Shown here: positions 26,101 through 33,565 of the stretch, piece by piece
Position numbering within the stretch: the stretch's first letter is position 1
Layout: each line of letters starts with the position of its first letter
Made by a program: the position numbers and the translations under genes
From: Peribacillus saganii
GTDB lineage: Bacteria > Bacillota > Bacilli > Bacillales > DSM-1321
Length of the DNA stretch: 64,000 nucleotides
Direction of reading: 5' to 3'
Assembly: GCF_003429095.1 (NCBI RefSeq)
Contig: NZ_QVTE01000008.1
Location: 186,001-250,000 of the forward strand
Notes under the pieces: generated by a model
What the model was told of the DNA's origin: nothing
What the model saw: the letters and a program-made list of their open reading frames with translations, nothing else
The model's database searches: none

Positions 26101-27702
26101 TACTCGATTGAAGATCTAGCACAGCTTATTCATGATTTAAAAAATGCGAATCGGAATGCAAGAATCAGCGTGAAATTGGTATCAAAGGCCGGCGTCGGCA
26201 CAATTGCCGCAGGTGTGGCAAAAGGTGCCGCAGATGTCATTGTGATCAGCGGCTATGATGGAGGAACAGGAGCATCCCCGAAAACAAGCATTAAGCATAC
26301 GGGGCTTCCTTGGGAGCTTGGTCTTGCTGAGGCACATCAGACACTGATGCTAAATGGATTAAGAGATCGCGTGATCCTGGAAACAGACGGCAAGCTGATG
26401 ACTGGAAGAGATGTTGTCATGGCTGCGCTGCTTGGAGCAGAAGAGTTCGGGTTCGCAACAGCTCCTCTTATTGTACTTGGATGCATCATGATGCGTGCAT
26501 GTCATTTGGATACATGTCCGGTGGGAGTAGCGACACAAAATCCGGAATTGCGCGAAAAATTCACTGGTCATGCTGACTATGTCGTTAATTATATGCGTTT
26601 TGTCGCGCAGGAAGTTCGTGAGCTTATGGCAGAGCTGGGCTTTAAAACGGTTGAAGAAATGGTTGGCAGAACTGATGTATTAAGTATGAGCAACCGGGCT
26701 AAAGAACATTGGAAAGCAAAGCATTTAGATTTAACGACGCTTTTATACCAGCCTGAAGGTGGCCGAACTTTCAAGAATCCGCAAAATCACAAGATTGATG
26801 AATCAATTGATATTCAGAAAATACTGCCAGCCGTTCAATCTGCAATAGACACATTGACTCCAATTGATCTGTCATTGCCGATTACCAACGTCAACCGTGT
26901 AGTTGGTACGATTGTAGGAAGTGAAATTTCAAAGCGCCATGGCGAAGCCGGGCTGCCTGAAGATACAATCACCCTGCGGTTTACAGGCTCTGCCGGACAA
27001 AGTTTTGGGGCATTCGTTCCAAAAGGAATGTCCATGTATGTAACAGGGGATGTCAATGACTATGTCGGAAAGGGATTATCTGGCGGCAAACTGATTGTAA
27101 AATCACCTGCTGTGTCCAAGTTAATATCAGCGGAAAACGTTATTGCAGGAAATGTTGCCCTATATGGTGCCACAAGTGGTGAAGCTTATATTAATGGACG
27201 CGCCGGCGAACGTTTTGCCGTCCGTAATAGCGGTGTTCATGTGGTTGTTGAGGGAATTGGTGATCATGGCTGTGAATATATGACTGGAGGCCGCGTTGTA
27301 ATTTTAGGAAACACCGGGAAGAACTTTGCTGCTGGAATGTCAGGTGGCATCGCCTATATTCTTGCTGATGATGCGGCTGAATTTAAGTCATTATGCAATC
27401 AGGAAATGATCGGTTTTGAAGCACTTGAAAATGCCCAGGAAATAAAGGAAGTGCGTGAAATGATTTCCCATCATTTGAAATACACTGACAGTCCAAAGGC
27501 GAACTATGTGCTGGAGAACTGGATTCAATTGGTTAAAAAATTCGTTAAAGTAATACCAAAGGATTATAAGCGGATGATGGACCGCATTCAGCAGGAAAAG
27601 CTGGCTGGGCTGACTGATGAACAAGCCATCTTAAGTGCGTTTCAAGCTAACGCTGCAAAAGAAAAAACGCCTTTAAAAAAGAAGGAACCAGTTACCCAAT
27701 AA
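23146..27702 (+). CDS. gltB: Glutamate synthase large subunit
   Basis: The NADPH-dependent GOGAT alpha subunit (called gltA in B. subtilis), which makes two glutamates from glutamine and 2-oxoglutarate. It is 1518 residues from GTG 23146, which has GGAGGAGAG 8 bp upstream and gives a 21-residue propeptide ending HDA before catalytic Cys22 (ACGIGLYAHL). Order: class II amidotransferase to about 420, central domain, FMN/synthase domain with GEGGED and SGYDGGTGASPKTSIKHTG, 3Fe-4S cysteines in CIMMRACHLDTC (from about 1113), and the C-terminal beta-helix of GxxGGxxx repeats. It is divergent from gltC and 16 bp before the small subunit. Confidence 0.96.
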   Translation: MTYHQLPKAQGLYRPEFEHDACGIGLYAHLKGHASHEIVNKGLKMLCQLDHRGGQGSDPLTGDGAGLMVQLPDGFFRLACPELKLPEKGRYGVGMIFFSRNESEQKEIEAVINRLIEEEGQTLLGWRTVPVNIDEIGETGKKTCPVIRQVFIGASKAIANDLAFERKLFIIRKQAENWAKQKDFRFYFASLSSRTIVYKGLLTPEQVNAFYLDLQNEAFVSGFALVHSRFSTNTFPSWERAHPNRYLIHNGEINTLRGNINWMKAREQQFVSEAFGEELSKVLPLLDTDGSDSSILDNALEFLVLAGRTPAHAAMMLIPEPWTENPHITQEKKAFYEYHSTLMEPWDGPTAISFTDGKQIGAILDRNGLRPARYYVTKDDYIIFSSEVGVIEVDPENVLYKDRLSPGKMLLIDLEQGRIISDETIKTEMAQAYPYQQWLDNQLVKMEDTLLEREDEPITDLVTRQKAFGYTYEDVHKYLLAIVTEGKDPLGSMGNDSPLAVLSDRPQLLFNYFKQLFAQVTNPPIDSIREHLVTSTMTFLGAEGNLLHPNEGNARRIQLATPILTNGQLAQLKDNIHSDFKSTVIQTLFSEDLENRLLEICNEAERAVEEGTSIIILSDRSMNKSEVAIPPLLAASALHQELIRKGIRTKASIIVESGEIREVHHFAALIGYGVDAINPYLAYAVFKQAVADGSLKVSYEEAVSKYVKAVTEGVVKVMSKMGISTVQSYRGAQIFEAVGIGVPVIDRYFTGTASQIGGIGLDTISEEAMIRHKEAFAASIDATLEPGSDFQWRKTGEHHAFNPKTIHTLQWATRKGDYQLFKQFSQMANEERLGFLRNLFNFNQQRPSLPLEEVESVDSIVRRFKSGAMSFGSLSKEAHETLAIAMNRLGAKSNSGEGGEDASRNEMDENGDNRRSGIKQIASGRFGVKSHYLVNADELQIKMAQGAKPGEGGQLPGNKVYPWVAEVRGSTPGVGLISPPPHHDIYSIEDLAQLIHDLKNANRNARISVKLVSKAGVGTIAAGVAKGAADVIVISGYDGGTGASPKTSIKHTGLPWELGLAEAHQTLMLNGLRDRVILETDGKLMTGRDVVMAALLGAEEFGFATAPLIVLGCIMMRACHLDTCPVGVATQNPELREKFTGHADYVVNYMRFVAQEVRELMAELGFKTVEEMVGRTDVLSMSNRAKEHWKAKHLDLTTLLYQPEGGRTFKNPQNHKIDESIDIQKILPAVQSAIDTLTPIDLSLPITNVNRVVGTIVGSEISKRHGEAGLPEDTITLRFTGSAGQSFGAFVPKGMSMYVTGDVNDYVGKGLSGGKLIVKSPAVSKLISAENVIAGNVALYGATSGEAYINGRAGERFAVRNSGVHVVVEGIGDHGCEYMTGGRVVILGNTGKNFAAGMSGGIAYILADDAAEFKSLCNQEMIGFEALENAQEIKEVREMISHHLKYTDSPKANYVLENWIQLVKKFVKVIPKDYKRMMDRIQQEKLAGLTDEQAILSAFQANAAKEKTPLKKKEPVTQ

Positions 27703-27718
27703 GAAAGGAGAGAGGGAT

Positions 27719-29200
27719 ATGGGAAAAGCAACAGGATTTATGGAATATAGCCGTGAAAAAGCTAAAGAACGAAATCCGATGACACGTGTAAGCGACTGGA
27801 AAGAATATTCAGCTCCTTTCTCTGATGAAATGTTAAGCCGTCAAGGAGCAAGGTGCATGGATTGCGGCACTCCTTTCTGCCATATGGGCATTGAATTGGA
27901 TCGTGGAACAGCAGGCTGTCCAATTGATAATCTGATTCCCGAGTGGAATGATTTAGTTTACCGGGGCAGATGGAAAGAAGCATTGGAACGGCTTATGAAA
28001 ACAAATAATTTTCCGGAATTTACAGGGCGTGTTTGCCCGGCCCCATGCGAAGGGTCCTGCACTCTGGCCATTACTGATCCAGCGGTTACGATAAAAAATA
28101 TTGAGCGCTCAATTATCGATAAAGGATTTGCAAACGGGTGGATTGCACCGAGGATTCCACAGAGCCGTTCCGGAAAAAAGATTGCCATTATTGGATCAGG
28201 TCCGGCAGGATTGGCCGCTGCAGACCAGCTTAATCAAGCAGGGCACACCGTTACTATTTATGAGCGATCAGACCGCGCCGGCGGGCTGCTGATGTACGGC
28301 ATTCCGAATATGAAGCTTGAAAAGGAAATTGTTGAACGACGAATCAATTTGCTTATCCAGGAAGGAATAGATATCATTACTAATACCGAAGTTGGAAAAG
28401 ACATTTCAGCCGAGGAGCTAAAAAGTCAGTTCGACGCGGTAATCCTTTGCACCGGAGCTCAGAAGCAGCGCGATTTGGTGCTTAAAGGCAGACAAGCGAA
28501 CGGAGTCCATTTTGCGATGGACTACTTAACTACAACGACAAAGAGCTTATTGGATTCTGATTTTCAGGACGGTCAGTTCATTGATACAAAAGGGAAGGAT
28601 GTCATTGTTATCGGAGGAGGGGACACAGGTGCTGACTGTGTCGCAACCGCCCTGCGCCAAAATTCCCGGAGCGTCGTACAATTTGGCAAGCATCCTCAAC
28701 TGCCTGCGTCACGCACCCCGGAAAATATGTGGCCGGCACAGCCCGAGGTATACACGCTTGACTATGCGTATGAAGAAGCAGAAGCAAAATTCGGAAGCGA
28801 CCCTCGTCAATATTTGATTCAGACGAAGGAAATCGTCTCAGATGCAGACGGGAATGTAAAAGAACTGGTCACGATTCAGATGGAAAAAGTAAAAACTGAA
28901 TCCGGCCAATACGTCTTCAATGAAATTCCTGGAACAGAAAAAGTATGGCCGGCCCAGCATGTGTTCATCGCAATCGGGTTTGAAGGGACGGAACAGCCGC
29001 TGTTAACCCAATTTGGTGTAGCTGCACGTAACAATAAAATTGACGCAGCATATGGCGAATACACAACAAATGTACAAGGCGTATTCGCCGCCGGTGATGC
29101 ACGGAGAGGTCAAAGCCTGATTGTTTGGGCAATCAATGAGGGCCGTGAAGCAGCAAGGGAAGTTGACCGCTATTTAATGGGAGCAACCCTTCTGCCTTAA
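27719..29200 (+). CDS. gltD: Glutamate synthase small subunit
   Basis: The 493-residue GOGAT beta subunit (gltB in B. subtilis). It takes electrons from NADPH to FAD and passes them through iron-sulfur clusters to the large subunit. Cysteine motifs ARCMDCGTPFCH and GRVCPAPCEGSC near the N-terminus hold 4Fe-4S clusters. The FAD Rossmann motif is IIGSGPAGLAAADQL (about 157) and the NADPH motif VIGGGDTGADCVATAL (about 300). AAAGGAGAGAGG precedes the ATG and it lies 16 bp after the large subunit, in one operon closed by a strong terminator. Confidence 0.96.
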   Translation: MGKATGFMEYSREKAKERNPMTRVSDWKEYSAPFSDEMLSRQGARCMDCGTPFCHMGIELDRGTAGCPIDNLIPEWNDLVYRGRWKEALERLMKTNNFPEFTGRVCPAPCEGSCTLAITDPAVTIKNIERSIIDKGFANGWIAPRIPQSRSGKKIAIIGSGPAGLAAADQLNQAGHTVTIYERSDRAGGLLMYGIPNMKLEKEIVERRINLLIQEGIDIITNTEVGKDISAEELKSQFDAVILCTGAQKQRDLVLKGRQANGVHFAMDYLTTTTKSLLDSDFQDGQFIDTKGKDVIVIGGGDTGADCVATALRQNSRSVVQFGKHPQLPASRTPENMWPAQPEVYTLDYAYEEAEAKFGSDPRQYLIQTKEIVSDADGNVKELVTIQMEKVKTESGQYVFNEIPGTEKVWPAQHVFIAIGFEGTEQPLLTQFGVAARNNKIDAAYGEYTTNVQGVFAAGDARRGQSLIVWAINEGREAAREVDRYLMGATLLP

Positions 29201-29209
29201 TAATAGTGA

Positions 29210-29254
29210 AAAAAGATGGTTCGATTTTTTTAAAAAACGAACCATCTTTTTTGG
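29210..29254 (+). terminator. Terminator of the glutamate synthase operon
   Basis: AAAAAGATGGTTCG (29210-29223) pairs with CGAACCATCTTTTT (29238-29251); 14-bp stem. Confidence 0.88.
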
Positions 29255-29345
29255 TTGAAAATTAGCGTTATTAACGCAGTATTGATTTATGCAGATTTAC
29301 CAGCAAGGATTGAATATGGGATAAATTGTAAGTGATTGACGCATT

Positions 29346-29506
29346 GTTAAAGATGGCAATATCATTACAGGCGGTGGTGTTCAACGTCCGTTGATCTTGG
29401 GCTTTACATCTGTGAACTGTTAGCAGGACAGGGAGCGGCGGAAAAAATTCAAAAGCAAATGGACTATCCATATTATAAAGCCCGTGATATTAACATAAAA
29501 ATATAA
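29346..29506 (+). pseudogene. Remnant of a DJ-1/PfpI family protein
   Basis: One frame from 29346 reads VKDGNIITGGGV; after a shift near 29390 another reads DLGLYICELLAGQGAAEKIQ then MDYPYYKARDINIKI to TAA 29504. The two together match the C-terminal end of DJ-1/PfpI glutamine-amidotransferase-like proteins (DGNIITGGGVSAxIDLGLY...). Nothing of the N-terminal nucleophile elbow remains. This is a decayed tail downstream of the glt operon. Confidence 0.7.
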
Positions 29507-29588
29507 TAATTTAACAAAATTATTGTTTGAAGCAAAAAGGGAAACAGTACAATTGAGTGAATAGATGAGGGGAAAGGGGGTATTTGCA

Positions 29589-30170
29589 TTGCAGCGTATA
29601 GCGGTTTTTTGCGGTTCAAGCAGCGGGGCGTCAAGTATTTTTAGAGAAGGAGCCATCGAATTAGGGAAGGAGATGGTTAAAAGAGGTATCACTCTCGTTT
29701 ATGGTGGTTCAAGTGTAGGCCTGATGGGACAAATAGCTGATACCGTACTGGATGAGGGAGGGGAAGTAATTGGAGTGATTCCCCAGATGCTTGAGGACCG
29801 TGAAATATCACATCCCAACTTAACAGAACTTTTTGTTGTTGGATCGATGCACGAAAGAAAAGCAAAAATGGCTGATTTAGCTGATGGTTTTATAGCATTG
29901 CCTGGGGGGCCCGGGACCATGGAAGAATTTTTTGAGATATTTACATGGGCACAGCTGGGACTGCATCATAAGCCGTTTGGCCTTTTAAATGTGAATAGTT
30001 ATTATGACAAGCTTGTTGCCTTTTTTGATCACATGACCGACCAGCAATTCATGCATGAAAAATACCGGTCCATGGTATTCATTGAATCAAAACCGGATCA
30101 ATTGATTGAACAATTTAAGGCATTCAATCCACCTGATGTAAAGAAATGGATTAATGAAGAACAGACCTGA
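29589..30170 (+). CDS. LOG family protein (TIGR00730)
   Basis: A 193-residue Rossmann-fold enzyme of the Lonely Guy family (YvdD-like), whose members cleave nucleoside 5'-monophosphates to base and ribose phosphate. The signature PGGPGTMEEFFEIFTW is present, with the preceding GGSSVGLMGQIAD and the Arg/Lys pair in HERKAKMADL. TTG 29589 is favoured because AAAGGGGG lies 8 bp upstream and the protein then starts QRIAVFCGSSSG as usual; an ATG at 29565 has no ribosome site. It is a single gene with a terminator. Confidence 0.9.
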   Translation: MQRIAVFCGSSSGASSIFREGAIELGKEMVKRGITLVYGGSSVGLMGQIADTVLDEGGEVIGVIPQMLEDREISHPNLTELFVVGSMHERKAKMADLADGFIALPGGPGTMEEFFEIFTWAQLGLHHKPFGLLNVNSYYDKLVAFFDHMTDQQFMHEKYRSMVFIESKPDQLIEQFKAFNPPDVKKWINEEQT

Positions 30171-30288
30171 GTAGAAGAAAAGGAGCCTTTTATACTAAAC
30201 TTTTTTTAACTGTTCATTTAATAAGCAAACAGAAAATAGCAACTCCATTCTGGTGTCAAGAAAAGAATGAAGCATTTACCAGTAATCA

Positions 30289-30324
30289 GGAAGGCCTTCA
30301 TAACTCGGGGCCTTCCATTTTTTA
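30289..30324 (+). terminator. Terminator of the LOG gene
   Basis: GGAAGGCC (30289-30296) and GGCCTTCC (30309-30316) followed by ATTTTTT. Confidence 0.8.
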
Positions 30325-30325
30325 T

Positions 30326-30360
30326 AAAAAAGAGCAGCTTTGGGATCCCAAGCTGCTTTA
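30326..30360 (-). terminator. Terminator for the leftward zinc-ribbon gene
   Basis: AGCAGCTTTGGGA and TCCCAAGCTGCT flank a palindromic centre; the A-run at 30326-30331 reads as a T-run on the minus strand. Confidence 0.7.
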
Positions 30361-30402
30361 TCTATTTTATTTGATGCAACATACGAAAAAGCTGTTTTAG
30401 AG

Positions 30403-30771
30403 CTATTCTCCGCCCAATAAGCCTTTTAAAGACCAGCCGGAAAAGGGGAATATAAAACTCTCGGATAAAAGGGATTTAGATGAATACCCGCAATAAAAGC
30501 ATTGATGCTCATACTTAAAGGGGGCCAGCGCTGTATGTATTATTTTTTTAAATGTAATCTCATTGAATAATTCTTCCGTGATAGAGCGGCGAATATCAAT
30601 AAGAATATCAAACGGCAAAGGGGACACAACCAGAAGATCCTCAACACCCTCCAAAAAGGCATTCTTGTCATTAATGAAAAGATCCTTCATTTGATTTAAC
30701 TGATTACTGAAGGACTTACTATCAAACAAAGAATTCTGGCAGTTGGGGCATTGTTTTTTAGTGGGCAACAA
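30403..30771 (-). CDS. Zinc-ribbon-like small protein, unknown function
   Basis: A 122-residue protein with CPNCQNSL near the N-terminus and CFYCGYSS near the C-terminus, two CxxC pairs that could bind one zinc ion, separated by a helical, acidic middle (KDLFINDKNAFLEGVEDLLV). The start is TTG (a second TTG follows at once), with AGAGGG upstream. It is divergent from the PlcR-like regulator at 31024, about 250 bp away. I do not recognise the family. Confidence 0.65.
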   Translation of the reverse strand: MLPTKKQCPNCQNSLFDSKSFSNQLNQMKDLFINDKNAFLEGVEDLLVVSPLPFDILIDIRRSITEELFNEITFKKIIHTALAPFKYEHQCFYCGYSSKSLLSESFIFPFSGWSLKGLLGGE

Positions 30772-31023
30772 GTTGTTTCATACCCTCTTTCGTTTCAAAA
30801 TAAACCTCAGTAATGAAATAAATTTTCTCATTTTATAATACGGGATTTTTTACCATAATTCATTAGGGAATATTGCTCATTATTTGTGAATATTCTGACC
30901 TATTTACTCTGTTAATATAAGAACTTATAAGAAAATATAAAAATTCAAAAAATTCTCGTAAACCTTAATGCCAGAAATGATATATTAAATTATAAGCATC
31001 ATTTTTTTTGTGGAGGGCATAAG

Positions 31024-31899
31024 ATGTTAGGTATCAATGTTGGGGAAATGATTAAATCATTAAGGTTATATAAAGGGCTTGATTTAAACCAATTAGCAAG
31101 CGACATCTGTACCGTTGAAGAACTGGAACAGTTTGAAAGGGGGGAGAAATATCCAGGCATTGAACAGATATATCTTCTTACCGAACGATTAAACATTAAT
31201 TTTAACACCTTTTTTAACATTTCGGTTACTGGGGTTTTTGACTATAAAACTGCTATATATGATTTAATCAACAAGTATAAAAGGCAGCGTAATTATGAAG
31301 CAATTTTTACGATTGTCCAGCGGGAAATGGAAAATCCGGTTTTTCAGGAACCATCAAGAAAGCAATTTTTACTATGGCATGAAGGTATATGCCTATTTCA
31401 TTTGAATGGATTAAGAGAAGAATCTTTACATATTTTGAAACAAGCGATTCGATTAACAAATGAACAGTTAATTTCCCTGACAGAGCAAGAAATAGAAATA
31501 ATGATTAGCATTGCAATTATTGAGAATTTGACCGGTAACCCAGAAACTGCTGAGAAATATTTTAAGGATGCTCGTGAAAACGTGAATAACCTTCCATACC
31601 TAGTTGATCCTAAAGTAGAACTTCGTATCCTTTTCGGACTTTCACAGACACTTACAGAGCAAAGCAAATTTAAAGAATCAAATTTATATAGTCAACAAGG
31701 AATATCGATTTGTATAAATAATGAATTATTATATCTTTTTGGGGAATTTCATTATCAATTGGGAGAAAATTTTAGCAAGCTAGAAGAGATAGAAATAGCA
31801 AGAAAGTGGTTTGAAAAGGCGATAAGCATCTTTACCATACAAGATAATGAAAAATTTGCAAAATTAGTTAAAATTGAAATGGAAAAATTTATCTCCTAG
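31024..31899 (+). CDS. PlcR-like quorum-sensing regulator (RRNPP family)
   Basis: A 291-residue protein with an N-terminal XRE-type HTH (about residues 6-62: IKSLRLYKGLDLNQLASDIC, EELEQFERGEKYPGIEQIYL) and a C-terminal all-helical TPR array to the end (EEIEIARKWFEKAISIFTIQ is the last repeat). The length and layout match PlcR of B. cereus (about 285 residues), which binds the re-imported pheromone PapR in its TPR groove and then activates transcription. GGAGGG lies 7 bp before the ATG. The gene 48 bp downstream encodes a secreted repeat peptide whose signal sequence resembles PapR, which strongly supports a receptor-pheromone pair. Targets are unknown; comK is the next gene. Confidence 0.85.
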   Translation: MLGINVGEMIKSLRLYKGLDLNQLASDICTVEELEQFERGEKYPGIEQIYLLTERLNINFNTFFNISVTGVFDYKTAIYDLINKYKRQRNYEAIFTIVQREMENPVFQEPSRKQFLLWHEGICLFHLNGLREESLHILKQAIRLTNEQLISLTEQEIEIMISIAIIENLTGNPETAEKYFKDARENVNNLPYLVDPKVELRILFGLSQTLTEQSKFKESNLYSQQGISICINNELLYLFGEFHYQLGENFSKLEEIEIARKWFEKAISIFTIQDNEKFAKLVKIEMEKFIS

Positions 31900-31947
31900 T
31901 GCTAGTATCATATTAATAAATAAAATTTTAAAAAGGAGAATACCAAT

Positions 31948-32454
31948 TTGAAGAAATTAATAGTAGGATCTTTATTAACACTGGCGTTAGCTGGATTTGT
32001 TGGTGTAAGTAAAAATGATGACAAGGTAGCAGGCTTACCGGCCCAGCATATTAGCAAGCCAATTACAGTAGCGGGACTGCCGGCCCAGCATATTAGCAAG
32101 CCAATTACAGTAGCAGGACTGCCGGCCCAGCATATTAGCAAACCGATTACAGTAGCAGGACTGCCGGCCCAGCATATTAGCAAACCGATTACAGTAGCAG
32201 GACTGCCAGCCCAGCATATTAGCAAACCGATTACAGTAGCAGGACTGCCAGCCCAGCATATTAGCAAGCCAATTACAGTAGTGGGACTGCCGGCCCAGCA
32301 TATTAGCAAGCCAATTACAGTAGCAGGACTGCCAGTCCAGCATATTAGCAAGCCAATTACAGTAGCAGGACTGCCAGTCCAGCATATTAGTAAGCCAATT
32401 ACAGTAGCGGGTTTACCGGCCCAGCACATTGTTAAACCTGATAATCTTGCATAA
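31948..32454 (+). CDS. Secreted multi-copy pheromone precursor (PapR-like polyprotein)
   Basis: A 168-residue protein starting at TTG, with AAAAGGAG 9 bp upstream. Residues 1-20, MKKLIVGSLLTLALAGFVGV, resemble the PapR signal peptide (MKKLLIGSLLTLAMAW, from memory). After SKNDDK come nine units of 14 residues, VAGLPAQHISKPIT, with variants VVGLPAQ (unit 7) and VAGLPVQ (units 8, 9), then a divergent tenth unit VAGLPAQHIVKPDNLA. AGLPAQH aligns with the PapR heptapeptide ADLPFEF/H, and SKPIT recalls the NprX peptide SKPDIVG. The likely role is a Sec-exported precursor cut into signalling peptides that return through an oligopeptide permease to the regulator encoded just upstream. The copy number and mature peptide are inference; a repetitive wall or adhesion protein is less likely given the context. 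Confidence 0.75.
   Translation: MKKLIVGSLLTLALAGFVGVSKNDDKVAGLPAQHISKPITVAGLPAQHISKPITVAGLPAQHISKPITVAGLPAQHISKPITVAGLPAQHISKPITVAGLPAQHISKPITVVGLPAQHISKPITVAGLPVQHISKPITVAGLPVQHISKPITVAGLPAQHIVKPDNLA
32026..32451 (+). repeat. In-frame 42-bp tandem repeat array
   Basis: Nine 42-bp units at 32026-32403 and a tenth degenerate unit at 32404-32451. Units differ mainly at synonymous sites (GCA/GCG, CCG/CCA, AAG-CCA/AAA-CCG). The first and last units share TTA for Leu, while the inner ones use CTG. This is a coding repeat with no spacers, not a CRISPR array. Confidence 0.95.
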
Positions 32455-32512
32455 ATTCTCCGACAGAAGGCTGCGCATTGTAATGCTTATTTAGGCCCTG
32501 ATAAGGAAGAAT

Positions 32513-32550
32513 AAAAAAGTGACTCTACTAGTCACTTTTTTATTTTTTAT
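32513..32550 (+). terminator. Terminator of the regulator-pheromone operon
   Basis: AAAAAAGTGACT (32513-32524) pairs with AGTCACTTTTTT (32530-32541), loop CTACT, then more T. Confidence 0.88.
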
Positions 32551-32961
32551 TGAGAAAAAGTAGTATCTTTTCTAAAACTGAAACCTACTGTGTCCTACTG
32601 TCCATCTCCTCTTATAAATAAACGTAATTCTTAATTATAAATGGTCATGGGCAAAAATTAACCAACTACTCCGGATAAATTTTGGTCTACTTTGGCAAGC
32701 TGAATTATGATAGATGCCTAGATTATAAAATCAGCAGCAAAATATGTTTAATATCCATAAATATCTGAATGTGATTATAGGGAGGGGTGAGGTGTGGAAG
32801 GTTAAATAGAGACAGCACTTAAAATAGAGCCGTTCTTTTAACAGGGACTTTTGACAAATAATTCGAAATTTTGTAACAAGTATTGCCCTATTATGGAAGA
32901 AAACCTCTTTCATTTTCTATATTATCTTTATTATAAGAATATTTAGGAGGGGAAAGAGAAT
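32551..32961 (+). promoter_or_regulatory. Upstream region of comK with candidate promoter
   Basis: A 410-bp region with no gene. TTGACA (32851-32856) is spaced 17 bp from TAACAA (32874-32879), a promoter with a weak -10 as expected for an activated gene. TATG-N9-CATA at 32743-32759 is one base longer than the PlcR box TATGNAN4TNCATA. I found no clear pair of ComK boxes (AAAA-N5-TTTT). Confidence 0.4.
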
Positions 32962-33459
32962 ATGGAAGAAAATGAACGATATAAGGTGTCGCGGTCGACT
33001 ATGGGCTTGGCTCCTGCACTCCATCCTCAGTTTCAAACAATTATTTATGATGTAAAAGGGATATATCTCACCCATAAGCCAATACGGATGCTTCTTAATG
33101 AAGCGTGTCTTAATGGAGGGGCCGGGTATAGCGGAAGACTCGAATCGGCCAGATGGCTTTTAAAGCATTATAAGAAGACTCCATTGCTCATATGTCCCCT
33201 GCAGCGTATATATGCTTTTCCGACGCTTTCTCCTAAGTCACATGATTGCATGTGGATCTTTCCCCGCCACTTAGAGAACTTTGATGATGAAACACTTACC
33301 GTTACTTTCAGGAACGGGGCAACACTGGTTGTTAATTGTTCACCCCATGTTTTCCATAAGCAGAAAGGCAGGGCTGCAGACCTTGCCATCAAGCTTTGCA
33401 AACCCTATGAAATTAAAAGTATAGAATATCTTTCTTTACGGAGGCCTTTAAAGAAATGA
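32962..33459 (+). CDS. comK: Competence transcription factor ComK
   Basis: A 165-residue ComK-family protein. It shares the family's pattern: YKVSRSTMGLAPA near the start, KPIRMLLNEACLNGGAGYSG (matching KPxxIVxxSCxFFGSSYxGR), TPLLICPLQRIYAFPTLSPK, and CMWIFPRHLENF followed by TVTFRNGATL. It is somewhat shorter than B. subtilis ComK (192 residues), mainly at the C-terminus where MecA control acts. ComK switches on DNA-uptake and recombination genes. GGAGGGG lies 10 bp before the ATG. It follows the pheromone operon, suggesting but not proving a regulatory link. Confidence 0.88.
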   Translation: MEENERYKVSRSTMGLAPALHPQFQTIIYDVKGIYLTHKPIRMLLNEACLNGGAGYSGRLESARWLLKHYKKTPLLICPLQRIYAFPTLSPKSHDCMWIFPRHLENFDDETLTVTFRNGATLVVNCSPHVFHKQKGRAADLAIKLCKPYEIKSIEYLSLRRPLKK

Positions 33460-33565
33460 AAAAATAAAATCCAGAATCATAAACAGGGCCTTGTTTATAT
33501 TAACAGAAATTATTATATCGTTTGCTTATCTACTCTTTCATATAAAAAATGAGGAGTGAATGGCT

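Noticed and set aside
31908-32429. Leftward 173-codon frame made of repeats (ICWAGSPATVIGLL)
   Set aside because: It is the antisense reading of the 42-bp array; a repeat whose length is a multiple of three keeps other frames open. It has no ribosome site, and the plus-strand frame has a signal peptide and a proper start.
32026-32451. CRISPR-like direct repeat array
   Set aside because: The units are contiguous 42-mers with no unique spacers, in frame within a gene, and no cas genes are near.
32743-32759. PlcR box upstream of comK
   Set aside because: TATG-N9-CATA is one base too long and lacks the fixed inner A and T of TATGNAN4TNCATA, so it is not called as a site, only mentioned.
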